Of a DNA stretch of 39,390 nucleotides, positions 1-7,204 are shown in pieces. The stretch is taken from contig CAMKQB010000012.1 in assembly GCA_946414825.1 (NCBI GenBank), positions 1-39,390 on the forward strand, read 5' to 3'. The notes below the pieces were generated by a model. It was not told the DNA's origin and searched no databases. It saw only the letters and a list, made by a program, of their open reading frames with translations. This DNA comes from an uncultured Lachnospiraceae bacterium. Its GTDB lineage: Bacteria; Bacillota; Clostridia; Lachnospirales; Lachnospiraceae. How positions within the stretch are numbered: the stretch's first letter is position 1; each line of letters opens with the position of its first letter. A program made the translations under genes and the position numbers.

Positions 1-26
1 GATATAGCAGTGTAATACTTCAGCAT
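1..26 (-). CDS. 5' end of a gene cut by the left edge (8 codons visible)
   Basis: An ATG at the right end of this stretch is preceded on the minus strand by a GGAG ribosome binding site 8 bases upstream, and opens a frame reading MLKYYTAI before the window ends. It lies downstream of the PAS-GGDEF gene on the same strand. Too little is visible to name a function. The call rests only on the ribosome binding site and frame; it could be a chance start. Confidence 0.3.
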
Positions 27-109
27 CTCTTAATCTCCTGATTGATCAATACTCTAATACAAGCCATAATAACTAAATAATTCATATCATTCCCCTGTTT
101 TCCTTCTCT

Positions 110-1444
110 TTATTGCGGAAGCATTATCCCTCCAAAATATTCAGGCACGCCCATGCTGTCATTTAAAATAAACCCTCTTGGCTTAAGCGTTATATATGAA
201 CCATCAGCCTTTCTGGCACGATAGGTTATAGAATAAAGAACCGGTGTTCCTTCTAAAACAGACTCAACGGCTTCAACATATTTGTTTACATCCTCAGGAT
301 GTATGCAATTCTTCCATATATCTTCGACATCATACATATAATCCGTCGGTAATCCAAAATCACTAATCGCAGATAAGGACCATCTGGAAAAATTATATTT
401 GAGGTCAGTTAAAAATATATATCCACCTCCGGCAACAGTGCGCAAAGCTCCATACAGTCTATCAAGCTTTCGCATTCTATCATCAGGAATCATCTGATTT
501 TTCACTTCACGCTTCCTTTTTTCACCCATAGTATTAGCGGCTTTTAATTCGGTCTTGTTTGCATACATGCGGCCATCAGCTCGATTGTATACTTCCTGAA
601 AGCTTCTGTCCACCCCGGGATTATACTTTGCCATACCGCAGGCCACTACAGGTCCGATTCTAAAACGTCCGTTGTCCGCAGATTTTTGTTTCAAAAGCTC
701 AAGTAAGCTTTCACGATTTGAAAAATCGTCGCCACTAAGTATAACAGCGAACTCATCTCCTCCAACCCTGTAAACTGAGCTATCCTCAAATACCTCACAT
801 ATCATACGACATGCCTTTTGTATAGCTTCATCTCCAAAGCTATGTCCTCTTGTATCATTAATTTGTTTAAGATCATTTATATCGCACATTATGACGCCAA
901 ACACCGGATCATAATCACCGCCGTTTATCACACTATCTATTTCTTTTACATGCTCTGAAAATGCATTTTTATTCATTAATCCTGTTAATTCATCGAGTCT
1001 AGCTAGGCGTTCTGCGGATTCAAGTAATTTTTCCTGTTCTTCCCTTTCAATAAACTCAGACTCAATATTTTTGATACAGCCCAGTATATGTTTCTTATCA
1101 TCGCACAAAATGCTGAAATGACAAACATGCATTATCTTCCCATCCAGCACAAACCTGAAAACTATAAGACTTGAATTGTTTTCTTCCAGCTTTTTCAGTA
1201 TTTTTTCCCTGTCTATCAGGTTCAGTACATAATCAAGATCGTCCGGATGTACAGTTCTTTTCGCCTGTTCAGATAAAAACGAAAAGAAATCACTTCCCTG
1301 CTCTGTAAGGTTAAGATCTGATAACATCTCAGAATGGAAAAACTCTATAAAGTTTCCCGTTTCTATTTCAACATAATACATGCTATCAAACTGCTTTGCC
1401 AAAGTATTTGCAACCTGGTCAAACGCTAAATTATCTATATTCAT
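110..1444 (-). CDS. PAS-GGDEF-PAS protein, probable diguanylate cyclase
   Basis: The 444-residue cytosolic protein has an N-terminal PAS-like domain (about 1-130), a short helical linker (about 131-150) and a GGDEF domain (about 151-310) with an intact GGDEF motif at 228-232 and the upstream DELTGLMN signature. A second PAS-3-like domain (about 325-444) contains the typical HPEDV segment. GGDEF domains condense two GTP into cyclic di-GMP. The RxxD inhibitory site usually found five residues before GGDEF is absent (EDSSV there), so product inhibition at that site is unlikely. No membrane segment is seen, so the signal is probably intracellular. The start is supported by an AAGGGGG ribosome binding site. 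Catalytic activity is inferred from the motif only. Confidence 0.9.
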   Translation of the reverse strand: MNIDNLAFDQVANTLAKQFDSMYYVEIETGNFIEFFHSEMLSDLNLTEQGSDFFSFLSEQAKRTVHPDDLDYVLNLIDREKILKKLEENNSSLIVFRFVLDGKIMHVCHFSILCDDKKHILGCIKNIESEFIEREEQEKLLESAERLARLDELTGLMNKNAFSEHVKEIDSVINGGDYDPVFGVIMCDINDLKQINDTRGHSFGDEAIQKACRMICEVFEDSSVYRVGGDEFAVILSGDDFSNRESLLELLKQKSADNGRFRIGPVVACGMAKYNPGVDRSFQEVYNRADGRMYANKTELKAANTMGEKRKREVKNQMIPDDRMRKLDRLYGALRTVAGGGYIFLTDLKYNFSRWSLSAISDFGLPTDYMYDVEDIWKNCIHPEDVNKYVEAVESVLEGTPVLYSITYRARKADGSYITLKPRGFILNDSMGVPEYFGGIMLPQ

Positions 1445-1519
1445 ATGAGCCCCCTTTTTCCTTCACTTTAAGTTTATCCCTTTAAAAAATAGATATTACA
1501 TAATTACGACACAATTATA

Positions 1520-1693
1520 TCATTTTAGGAGGCAGATATAAAGAAATGAATAACCTTTGACTTTGTCATTTTTTACATGAAAACGAGCTTTGCTCTCCGG
1601 CTTGTATTTAAGTGCTTCGTGAAAGAGATTCTCCGACAGGTTTAGTGTTTTTGCCTCTTCTTCTGCTCTTAATGTTTCAATTTAAACATTCAT
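1520..1693 (-). pseudogene. Possible remnant of a small gene
   Basis: On the minus strand an ATG with an AAGGATGG site upstream is followed after three codons by an in-frame TAA. The same frame then stays open for 52 further codons to a TGA, with a composition that looks coding (rich in Glu, Lys and Leu, including ETLRAEEEAKTLNLSE). The family is not recognised. This could be a decayed small gene, or chance in AT-rich DNA. The rest of the 268-bp gap to the GGDEF gene holds nothing else I can support. Confidence 0.22.
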
Positions 1694-1712
1694 ACACACC
1701 ATCCTTAATTTT

Positions 1713-2345
1713 TTACTTATGATTATCCCATTGATATATGCTGAGATTAACCTTATTATCACTAACCTCAACTCCTTCAGCTTCGAGAAGTTTTGCCTGA
1801 ACTTCGGCTCCGCCAAATGCAAAACCCCCGGCCAGAAATCCTTTAGCATCTACAACTCTGTAGCATGGTATAATGTCAGGATCTGGGTTCTTATGGAGCG
1901 CATTTCCCACCGCCCGTGACATTTTACTATTACCAGCAAGTTTCGCTATCTGCGAGTATGTAGCAACCTTTCCATATGGAATCTTCTTTACCGCTTCATA
2001 TATTCTTTTAGTTGGGCTGTCACTAATCAGATTGTAGCTCTCCTCTATCATCAGCTTCACATCCTCATCAGGGATAGAACCATCCAGGATTACCGTATTC
2101 CAGTGGTCCTTGTTCTGATGATAGCCAGGTATAACTGATTCATAAGCCGACCGCCAGAAATACGCCATATCAGGATCAACCTTAATATTCAGATTTATAA
2201 ATCCATCTCTTTCATAAGTCCAGAGAAAGGCCTTCTTATTCCCCTTAAATCTTACAAGTTGCCAGTTATCATCATGAAATGGCGCATCTTGGTAAGTATC
2301 TGGAAATGAAAGGCCAAATTCAAGAGCTTCTTTTCTTGTATCCAG
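1713..2345 (-). CDS. MmcQ/YjbR-like domain fused to an O6-alkylguanine-DNA methyltransferase domain; apparent CTG start
   Basis: The first ATG in frame gives only 151 residues and cuts a domain in half. The frame is open upstream to a CTG directly after an in-frame TAG, giving 210 residues. The added 59 residues (SFPDTY..., WQLVRFKGNKKAF, INLNIK) complete a full MmcQ/YjbR fold (about 1-112). An AAAGGGGG site lies 7 bases before the CTG. The second half (about 113-205) is an Ogt/MGMT DNA-repair domain: IYEAVKKIPYGKVATYSQIA, RAVGNAL, the active-site Cys at about 161, and the closing LLEAEG. The motif reads PCYRVV rather than the usual PCHRV(V/I). MGMT moves alkyl groups from O6-alkylguanine to its own Cys. 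The gene follows the XRE gene by 30 bp, so it is probably co-transcribed and perhaps translationally coupled. A mutated ATG is the main alternative to a true CTG start. Confidence 0.8.
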   Translation of the reverse strand: MDTRKEALEFGLSFPDTYQDAPFHDDNWQLVRFKGNKKAFLWTYERDGFINLNIKVDPDMAYFWRSAYESVIPGYHQNKDHWNTVILDGSIPDEDVKLMIEESYNLISDSPTKRIYEAVKKIPYGKVATYSQIAKLAGNSKMSRAVGNALHKNPDPDIIPCYRVVDAKGFLAGGFAFGGAEVQAKLLEAEGVEVSDNKVNLSIYQWDNHK

Positions 2346-2375
2346 CTACATCGCCCCCTTTGTTGTATGTCAATG

Positions 2376-2771
2376 TCAGTGTGGAAATCCATTCATCAAT
2401 ACATAAATAACAAATGAAATTAAGTCTATCAGGACAATAATTCCCAATACAATTGCAGCTATTTTTAATCCTTTTTTTGCCTTCTTCCTGTTTTCTTCTG
2501 TTAATACATTTTCTTTTATATCACTGTAAAATTCAGATTTAACAACCTGTGCAGAAGTATCTGCTTCTTCAGGTACCTTATTAAGAACAAGTTCATCTAA
2601 AGATATTTCAAAAAGCTCACTTATAGCCACAAGATTTTCCATATCAGGTGTAGATTCGCCAACCTCCCATTTTGAGATTGTCTGTCGCGATACATTTAAC
2701 CGATTAGCAAGTTCTTCCTGAGAAAACCCTTTTTGTTTTCTTAATTCATAAAGTTTATTATTAAACTCCAT
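2376..2771 (-). CDS. XRE-family transcription regulator with C-terminal membrane anchor
   Basis: The 131-residue protein has a Cro/C1-type helix-turn-helix (about 5-60; LRKQKGFSQEELANRLNVSRQ followed by TISKWEVGES), a charged linker, and one hydrophobic segment (about 104-127) ending in a very short tail. The architecture is a membrane-tethered DNA-binding protein. It sits between a CPBP membrane protease (43 bp upstream) and the MmcQ-MGMT gene (30 bp downstream). A role in regulating this operon is plausible but not shown. An extended -10 (TGTTATAAT) just upstream may give it its own promoter. Confidence 0.85.
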   Translation of the reverse strand: MEFNNKLYELRKQKGFSQEELANRLNVSRQTISKWEVGESTPDMENLVAISELFEISLDELVLNKVPEEADTSAQVVKSEFYSDIKENVLTEENRKKAKKGLKIAAIVLGIIVLIDLISFVIYVLMNGFPH

Positions 2772-2794
2772 CTTTATACCACCTTTCCTTTTGT

Positions 2795-2800
2795 ATTATA
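2795..2800 (-). promoter_or_regulatory. Possible extended -10 for the XRE gene
   Basis: On the minus strand TATAAT is preceded by TGT, an extended -10 pattern, in the 43-bp gap before the XRE gene. No good -35 is present, so this is a weak candidate for an internal promoter. Confidence 0.3.
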
Positions 2801-2814
2801 ACAAATAAGTATTT

Positions 2815-3768
2815 TTAGTTCAGCAACTCTTTGTTTTCAACAAACTTCTCTGTATAACGTGAGACAGCGTAGAATAGTATCAATGCAGTAGAAAGTACCA
2901 CTGTAGTAACAGCACTTGCTTCTATGCCATATAAACCTCCATTTAATACATTACTTCCCTCTGAACTCATATTTAAAACTGCTGCCGTTGCCCCATTATT
3001 CCCACTCAGATTGAGTCCAAGAATGTTGTATAGGGTAAAGTTCCAGATAGTATGAAGCCCGCAGGCTGCCCAAATACTATTCATTCGTAGTGTAATAAGT
3101 GAAAAAATAATTGATATAAGGATAAGATTGATTATTGCAATAATAATAATACCTGCACCTTCCTCCGTCATTTTATCAAGATGTGGGATAATAAAAAGAG
3201 CTGTGCTAACACCTACAACAACTGGAATCCTAGTCTTATCCTTAAGAAGCTGCAAAACAATCCCCCTGCAAAGCACCTCTTCCATTGTTCCCTGGCATAT
3301 GAATCCACCCAGCATAAGTAATATGTAGATATAATCTATATCACTAAATAAACCATGATAAGTTAATGCACCTGTAAACCCAACTGACACAACCGATACA
3401 ATTATCAGCACTAGCCCCGCAAATGCACCAACAAAATATGCGCAGGCTTTCTTCGTAAACCCAAGTTCAGCCAGAGTCTTCTTTTGAAACAATTTCCAGT
3501 AAAGGAACATTACTCCAATCATAATGCCATAACCATAATACGTTATCAGCATTATCGTGCCCGGATCAAACATTTCCCCCTTCAGTGGATTCTTACCACA
3601 GATAAAATGTAATCCAATGACAATGGCTTCACCTATTAATTCCGACCCCAATTTTACAAACCAGAATATTATGATGACTTTAATGATATAAAGTATCATC
3701 GGCATTTCCGTCCGATTGTTTAACGGACTGATGTTCTTTAAAAAGTTTTTAATCTTACTCATGATCAA
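2815..3768 (-). CDS. CPBP family intramembrane metalloprotease (Abi/CAAX-protease type)
   Basis: The 317-residue protein has about eight membrane segments and all three CPBP motifs: EEVLCR (E163, E164, R168), the FxxxH motif (FIIPH, H196) and HTIWN (H239, N243). These residues form the metal site of this family, which includes eukaryotic CAAX prenyl proteases and bacterial bacteriocin-immunity proteins. The substrate is unknown. It is the first gene of a likely operon with an XRE regulator and an MmcQ-MGMT protein. A membrane-tethered regulator beside a membrane protease raises the possibility of proteolytic release, but nothing in the sequence proves it. The start may be the ATG two codons in (MSKIKNF). 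Confidence 0.88.
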   Translation of the reverse strand: MIMSKIKNFLKNISPLNNRTEMPMILYIIKVIIIFWFVKLGSELIGEAIVIGLHFICGKNPLKGEMFDPGTIMLITYYGYGIMIGVMFLYWKLFQKKTLAELGFTKKACAYFVGAFAGLVLIIVSVVSVGFTGALTYHGLFSDIDYIYILLMLGGFICQGTMEEVLCRGIVLQLLKDKTRIPVVVGVSTALFIIPHLDKMTEEGAGIIIIAIINLILISIIFSLITLRMNSIWAACGLHTIWNFTLYNILGLNLSGNNGATAAVLNMSSEGSNVLNGGLYGIEASAVTTVVLSTALILFYAVSRYTEKFVENKELLN

Positions 3769-3840
3769 CTTTTCCTCCTTGGTTATTTTTGTTGAATCAA
3801 GAGTAACATTTAGGTGCTTAAAGCTCTACCAAGTAGCCCT

Positions 3841-3886
3841 TGCAATATGACAACAGGTGTTAACATTCCTGTTAACACCCATTGCA
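3841..3886 (-). promoter_or_regulatory. Palindrome in the leader of the CPBP operon
   Basis: A perfect inverted repeat GGTGTTAAC / GTTAACACC with a 6-base spacer is enclosed by a weaker outer pair TGCAAT / ATTGCA. It lies about 75-120 bp before the CPBP start and downstream of the possible promoter at 3966-3971. It could be an operator for a dimeric repressor, for instance the XRE protein of the same operon, or an RNA hairpin in the leader. No run of T follows, so a terminator is less likely. Confidence 0.5.
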
Positions 3887-3965
3887 ACGCCCTATTTTAC
3901 TGCATTTTATATGTGTGATAACAAAACACACTATATCTTGTTTCTAAGTAGAACTATACATATGG

Positions 3966-3971
3966 ATTATA
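3966..3971 (-). promoter_or_regulatory. Possible extended -10 for the CPBP operon
   Basis: TGCTATAAT on the minus strand gives a perfect -10 with TG extension. No strong -35 lies 16-18 bases upstream. It would produce a leader of about 190 nt containing the 3841-3886 palindrome. Confidence 0.35.
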
Positions 3972-4016
3972 GCATTATTGGTTCTAATTGTTTTTTCTTG
4001 ATGCGTAATACGGAAT

Positions 4017-4216
4017 AACTCATCGGATATAACTCATCGGGACTATGGCTAAGCCATAGTCTCGATGTATGTTGTCGCCAAGCTCAGATATATAAACAGT
4101 GTTGCTTCGCAACACTCACGAATAACAAAAGCCATGCCCTTGCAAGCAAGCTTGTGGGCATGGCTTTCATTATTCGCGACCACTACGTGGTAACTGTTTA
4201 TATATCTGAGTTTGGC
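4017..4216 (-). repeat. Large nested inverted repeat with cloverleaf-like folding, directly after guaA
   Basis: Two direct copies of ATAACTCATCGG lead into a hairpin with arms GACTATGGCT / AGCCATAGTC (4035-4067). A second structure then spans 4077-4216. Its outer arms of 24 bp (left GCCAAGCTCAGATATAT..., right ending in CTGAGTTTGGC) differ at one position. Inside are a small hairpin GTTGC-ttc-GCAAC, a long central stem containing AAAGCCATGCCC / GGGCATGGCTTT and CGAATAA / TTATTCG, and a second small hairpin CCAC-tac-GTGG. This makes a four-way junction. It begins 6 bp after the guaA stop. It could be a MITE-like or palindromic repeat, a structured RNA in the guaA 3' UTR, or a terminator-type element. 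Confidence 0.75.
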
Positions 4217-4222
4217 TCGTTA

Positions 4223-5203
4223 TCACTCATATTCCACAGTGGCTGGAGGTTTTGGTGTATAGTCGAACAGGACTCTGTTGATGCCTGGGACTTCTGTGAT
4301 GATACGGTTTACCAGGTGGTCGATGAGTTCATCGGACAGGTGTTCTACAGTAACTTCCATAACGTCTGTTGTGTTGATAGCACGGATGATACATGGCCAG
4401 TCGAAGGTTCTTTTACCGTCTTTTACGCCTGTTGATTTGAAATCAGGAACAACAGTAAAGTACTGCCATACTTTTCCGGCAAGGCCATTCTTCTCGAATT
4501 CTTCTCTGAGGATTGCATCTGACTCACGGACAGCTTCAAGTCTGTCTCTTGTGATAGCTCCCGGACATCTTACTCCAAGTCCCGGTCCTGGGAACGGCTG
4601 ACGATATACCATATTATCAGGAAGGCCAAGGGCTTTTCCTACTACTCTGACTTCGTCCTTAAAGAGTATTCTTACCGGTTCTACCAGTTCGAAGTTCATA
4701 TCTTCAGGAAGTCCGCCTGCGTTGTGGTGTGCCTTGATTCCTGCATCACTCTCCAGAATATCAGGCCAGATAGTACCCTGTGCCAGGAATTCTATTCCAT
4801 CCTGCTTTCTAGCTTCTTCTGCGAAGACTTCTATAAATTCTCCACCTATTATCTTACGCTTCTGCTCTGGATCTGTAACTCCTGCCAGCTTATCCAGGAA
4901 TCTGTCTGTAGCATCTACATATACCAGATTTGCTCCCAGCTCTTTTCCGAATACTTCGATTACCTGCTCCGGCTCACCCTTTCTCAAAAGTCCATGATTT
5001 ACATGAACACATACGAGCTGACGTCCCACAGCCTTAATCAGCAGCGCTGCAACAACTGATGAATCAACTCCACCCGAAAGTGCAAGGAGAACCTTCTTAT
5101 CTCCTATTTGAGCCTGCATTTTCTCTATCTGATCTGAAATAAATGCATTCGCCTGCTCTTCTGTTGTTATACGTTCCATATTATCTGGTCTTGACTCTAA
5201 CAT
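4223..5203 (-). CDS. guaA: GMP synthase, ATP-pyrophosphatase subunit only (no glutaminase domain)
   Basis: The 326-residue protein matches the synthetase half of GMP synthase. It has the PP-loop SGGVDSS (43-49) in the N-type ATP pyrophosphatase domain, the QPFPGPGLGVR segment, and the C-terminal dimerisation domain ending in KPPATVEYE. It adenylates XMP and uses ammonia to form GMP. Most bacterial GuaA proteins are about 510-530 residues, with an N-terminal class I glutaminase. Here that half is missing. The start is fixed by AGAGGAGG upstream, and the divergent ppiB gene follows within 133 bp, so no glutaminase precedes it. A separate amidotransferase subunit (as in archaea) must be encoded elsewhere, or the enzyme uses free ammonia. 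Confidence 0.93.
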   Translation of the reverse strand: MLESRPDNMERITTEEQANAFISDQIEKMQAQIGDKKVLLALSGGVDSSVVAALLIKAVGRQLVCVHVNHGLLRKGEPEQVIEVFGKELGANLVYVDATDRFLDKLAGVTDPEQKRKIIGGEFIEVFAEEARKQDGIEFLAQGTIWPDILESDAGIKAHHNAGGLPEDMNFELVEPVRILFKDEVRVVGKALGLPDNMVYRQPFPGPGLGVRCPGAITRDRLEAVRESDAILREEFEKNGLAGKVWQYFTVVPDFKSTGVKDGKRTFDWPCIIRAINTTDVMEVTVEHLSDELIDHLVNRIITEVPGINRVLFDYTPKPPATVEYE

Positions 5204-5249
5204 TGTAATCCTCCTCTATTATTTATATTCCGAAACAAAACGTATTCCT

Positions 5250-5278
5250 ATTATAACATAAAGTTTTTTTTCTTGAAA
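5250..5278 (-). promoter_or_regulatory. guaA promoter
   Basis: Minus strand: a perfect -10 TATAAT (5250-5255) with a 17-bp spacer to TTTCAA (5273-5278) as a weak -35. The -35 position is the complement of the ppiB -35. Confidence 0.55.
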
Positions 5279-5301
5279 TATAATCAGCCACAGTTTATAG
5301 T
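5273..5301 (+). promoter_or_regulatory. ppiB promoter
   Basis: Plus strand: TTGAAA (5273-5278), a 17-bp spacer and TATAGT (5296-5301), followed by a leader of about 30 nt and a GCGAGGA ribosome binding site. The -35 coincides with that of guaA on the other strand. Confidence 0.6.
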
Positions 5302-5336
5302 CTTTAATATACATTTATGAAAGCGAGGACTTACTA

Positions 5337-5855
5337 ATGGCAAATCCAATAGTAACCATTACAATGGAAGATGGCGGCGTGATAAAAGCGGAGCTTTATC
5401 CAGAAATTGCGCCAAATACTGTAAACAACTTTATTTCTCTTATCAAGAAGGGATTTTATGACGGACTGGTATTCCACAGAGTTATTCCCGGATTCATGAT
5501 TCAGGGTGGAGATCCCGACGGACGTGGAACAGGTGGTCCAGGCTATAGCATCAAGGGAGAGTTTGCTTCTAACGGTTTTGCAAATGACCTTAAGCATTCT
5601 GTTGGAGTCCTGTCTATGGCTCGTTCAATGATGCCTGACAGTGCCGGTTCACAGTTCTTCATTATGCATGCTGATTCTCCTCATCTTGATGGCGACTACG
5701 CTGCCTTCGGAAAGGTGACAGAGGGACAGGATGTAGTAGATAGAATAGCAACAACTAAAACAGGTTGGGCTGACAAGCCTATTACACCACAGGTTATGAA
5801 GACTGTCACTGTAGATACCCAGGGCGTTGATTACCCAGAACCAGAGAAAATGTAA
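5337..5855 (+). CDS. ppiB: Peptidyl-prolyl cis-trans isomerase, cyclophilin type
   Basis: The 172-residue protein is a single cytosolic cyclophilin domain with no signal peptide. Visible family motifs are FHRVIPGFMIQGGDP with the catalytic Arg, GRGTGGPGYSIKGEF, SQFFIMHADSPHLDG and AAFGKV. It catalyses cis-trans isomerisation of X-Pro bonds in protein folding. The length is usual for bacterial PpiB. It is divergent from guaA and followed by a bidirectional terminator. The ATG is preceded by GCGAGGA. Confidence 0.95.
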   Translation: MANPIVTITMEDGGVIKAELYPEIAPNTVNNFISLIKKGFYDGLVFHRVIPGFMIQGGDPDGRGTGGPGYSIKGEFASNGFANDLKHSVGVLSMARSMMPDSAGSQFFIMHADSPHLDGDYAAFGKVTEGQDVVDRIATTKTGWADKPITPQVMKTVTVDTQGVDYPEPEKM

Positions 5856-5882
5856 TCGTCAAACATTTCATAAAAATCAAAA

Positions 5883-5927
5883 AAGGATTATCACTATGCA
5901 TAAGGCGTAGATGATAATCCTTCTTTT
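5883..5927 (+). terminator. Convergent (bidirectional) terminator between ppiB and the antiporter
   Basis: Stem AAGGATTATCA / TGATAATCCTT with a 17-base interior followed by CTTTTATT. The upstream side is A-rich (TCAAAAAAGG), so the hairpin also serves the minus-strand antiporter transcript. Confidence 0.85.
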
Positions 5928-5960
5928 ATTATTCGTTTAAATGTATCTTAGCTTCTAACT

Positions 5961-7151
5961 CTATTCCGCAATAGGCTCTGACTCAGTTTTATTTGAATAC
6001 AGGAGCTTAAGTATAACCGGAGTGAGTATTGAGCTCACAATTATAAGAAGAATAACTGATGTGAAGTATTTACTATCAATCATTCCTACCTCAAGCCCCT
6101 TCTTAGAAACGATAAGCGCCACCTCGCCTCTCGTCATCATTCCGACTCCAATCTTCATGGTGTCTATGCCCTTATAACCACATAGTCTGGACATAAGTCC
6201 GCAACCAATAATCTTAGTCAGAAGCCCCACCAGAACAAAGCCAATGGAGAACAAAAGTATAGACATATCCAAACTCTTTAGATCAGTTTGAAGTCCTATA
6301 CTAACAAAGAATACCGGACCAAATATCATATATGAATTAACATCCATTTTTCTGTCGATATACTTAGAGTCCTTAAGTGAGCTTAGAATAATACCTGCAA
6401 CATATGCACCTGTGATATCAGCTATTCCGAAGAATCTGTCAGCTATATATGAGAGTGCCAGCGCCAGCGCCAGACCAATAATTGGAATTCTCTGTGTGTG
6501 AGGATATCTATTATCAACCCACTCCATTATCTTATAAAGGATTATTCCAACAATAATAGCCAGTATGAAGAATCCAACGGTTCTAAGAACTACATCACCT
6601 ATCTTACTGCTAGGATCTCTGAAGCTTATGACAATCGTTAGAACAAGTATTCCTATAACATCATCTATTATAGCCGCACTCATAATTGTAGTTCCGACTT
6701 CATCTGTAAGCTTACCCAGCTCCTTAAGTGCCTGGACCGTTATGCTAACTGAGGTTGCAGTAAGAATAGTACCTATAAATACAGCCTTGAAGAACTCCTC
6801 TGATCCCACAGGGGCAAAATCATAGAAACAAAAATACAGGAGAGTTCCACCTATGAGAGGAACAAAAACCCCCGAACAAGCTATAAGAGTAGCCTTCGCA
6901 CCGGTCTTCTTAAGCTGGGTCAGATTCGTCTCAAGACCTGCACTGAACATAAGAAGTATTACACCTATCTCTGCAACTCCGGAAATGAAATCGCTTGGCT
7001 CTACCCATTTCAGTAGGCTCGGTCCGAGGATCAGACCTGCTATTATCTCTCCTACAACCTGAGGTGCCTTAAGCTTTCTAGCTATAAGTCCAAAGCCCTT
7101 AGCTGTGATTATTATAATCGCTATGCTCCTCAGAATTTCCAATTTATCCAT
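5961..7151 (-). CDS. CPA2-type cation/proton antiporter
   Basis: The 396-residue membrane protein has about 12 hydrophobic segments and the monovalent cation:proton antiporter-2 pattern. It has an N-terminal APQVVGEIIAGLILGPS segment, then TATSVSITVQAL, and AAIIDDVIGI with two adjacent Asp residues. An Asp-Asp pair at this place is characteristic of electrogenic Na+/H+ exchangers of the NapA kind, rather than of the KefC type. There is no C-terminal TrkA-N domain. It would expel Na+ (or K+) in exchange for H+ at the cytoplasmic membrane. It lies 53 bp after rlmD and may share its transcript. Ion selectivity is inferred. Confidence 0.88.
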   Translation of the reverse strand: MDKLEILRSIAIIIITAKGFGLIARKLKAPQVVGEIIAGLILGPSLLKWVEPSDFISGVAEIGVILLMFSAGLETNLTQLKKTGAKATLIACSGVFVPLIGGTLLYFCFYDFAPVGSEEFFKAVFIGTILTATSVSITVQALKELGKLTDEVGTTIMSAAIIDDVIGILVLTIVISFRDPSSKIGDVVLRTVGFFILAIIVGIILYKIMEWVDNRYPHTQRIPIIGLALALALSYIADRFFGIADITGAYVAGIILSSLKDSKYIDRKMDVNSYMIFGPVFFVSIGLQTDLKSLDMSILLFSIGFVLVGLLTKIIGCGLMSRLCGYKGIDTMKIGVGMMTRGEVALIVSKKGLEVGMIDSKYFTSVILLIIVSSILTPVILKLLYSNKTESEPIAE

Positions 7152-7204
7152 TTATATCGCCTCTAATATTAATTATTCCCCCGAATCATTAATACCTGTA
7201 ACCC

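Larger units (their letters stand above)
3769..4222. other. 454-bp non-coding region with three palindromic structures
   Basis: No credible gene is seen on either strand. From left to right it holds a 5' leader palindrome (3841-3886), a candidate extended -10 on the minus strand (3966-3971), two direct copies of ATAACTCATCGG, a perfect-looking hairpin (4035-4067) and a 140-bp nested palindrome (4077-4216). Open frames crossing it are by-products of the palindromes. Confidence 0.8.

Noticed and set aside
4154-4435. 93-codon plus-strand frame crossing the palindrome and guaA
   Set aside because: It is antisense to conserved guaA codons and its start lies within the inverted repeat.
5204-5336. 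Purine or other riboswitch upstream of guaA
   Set aside because: The leader after the promoter is under 50 nt and shows no conserved junction or terminator hairpin.
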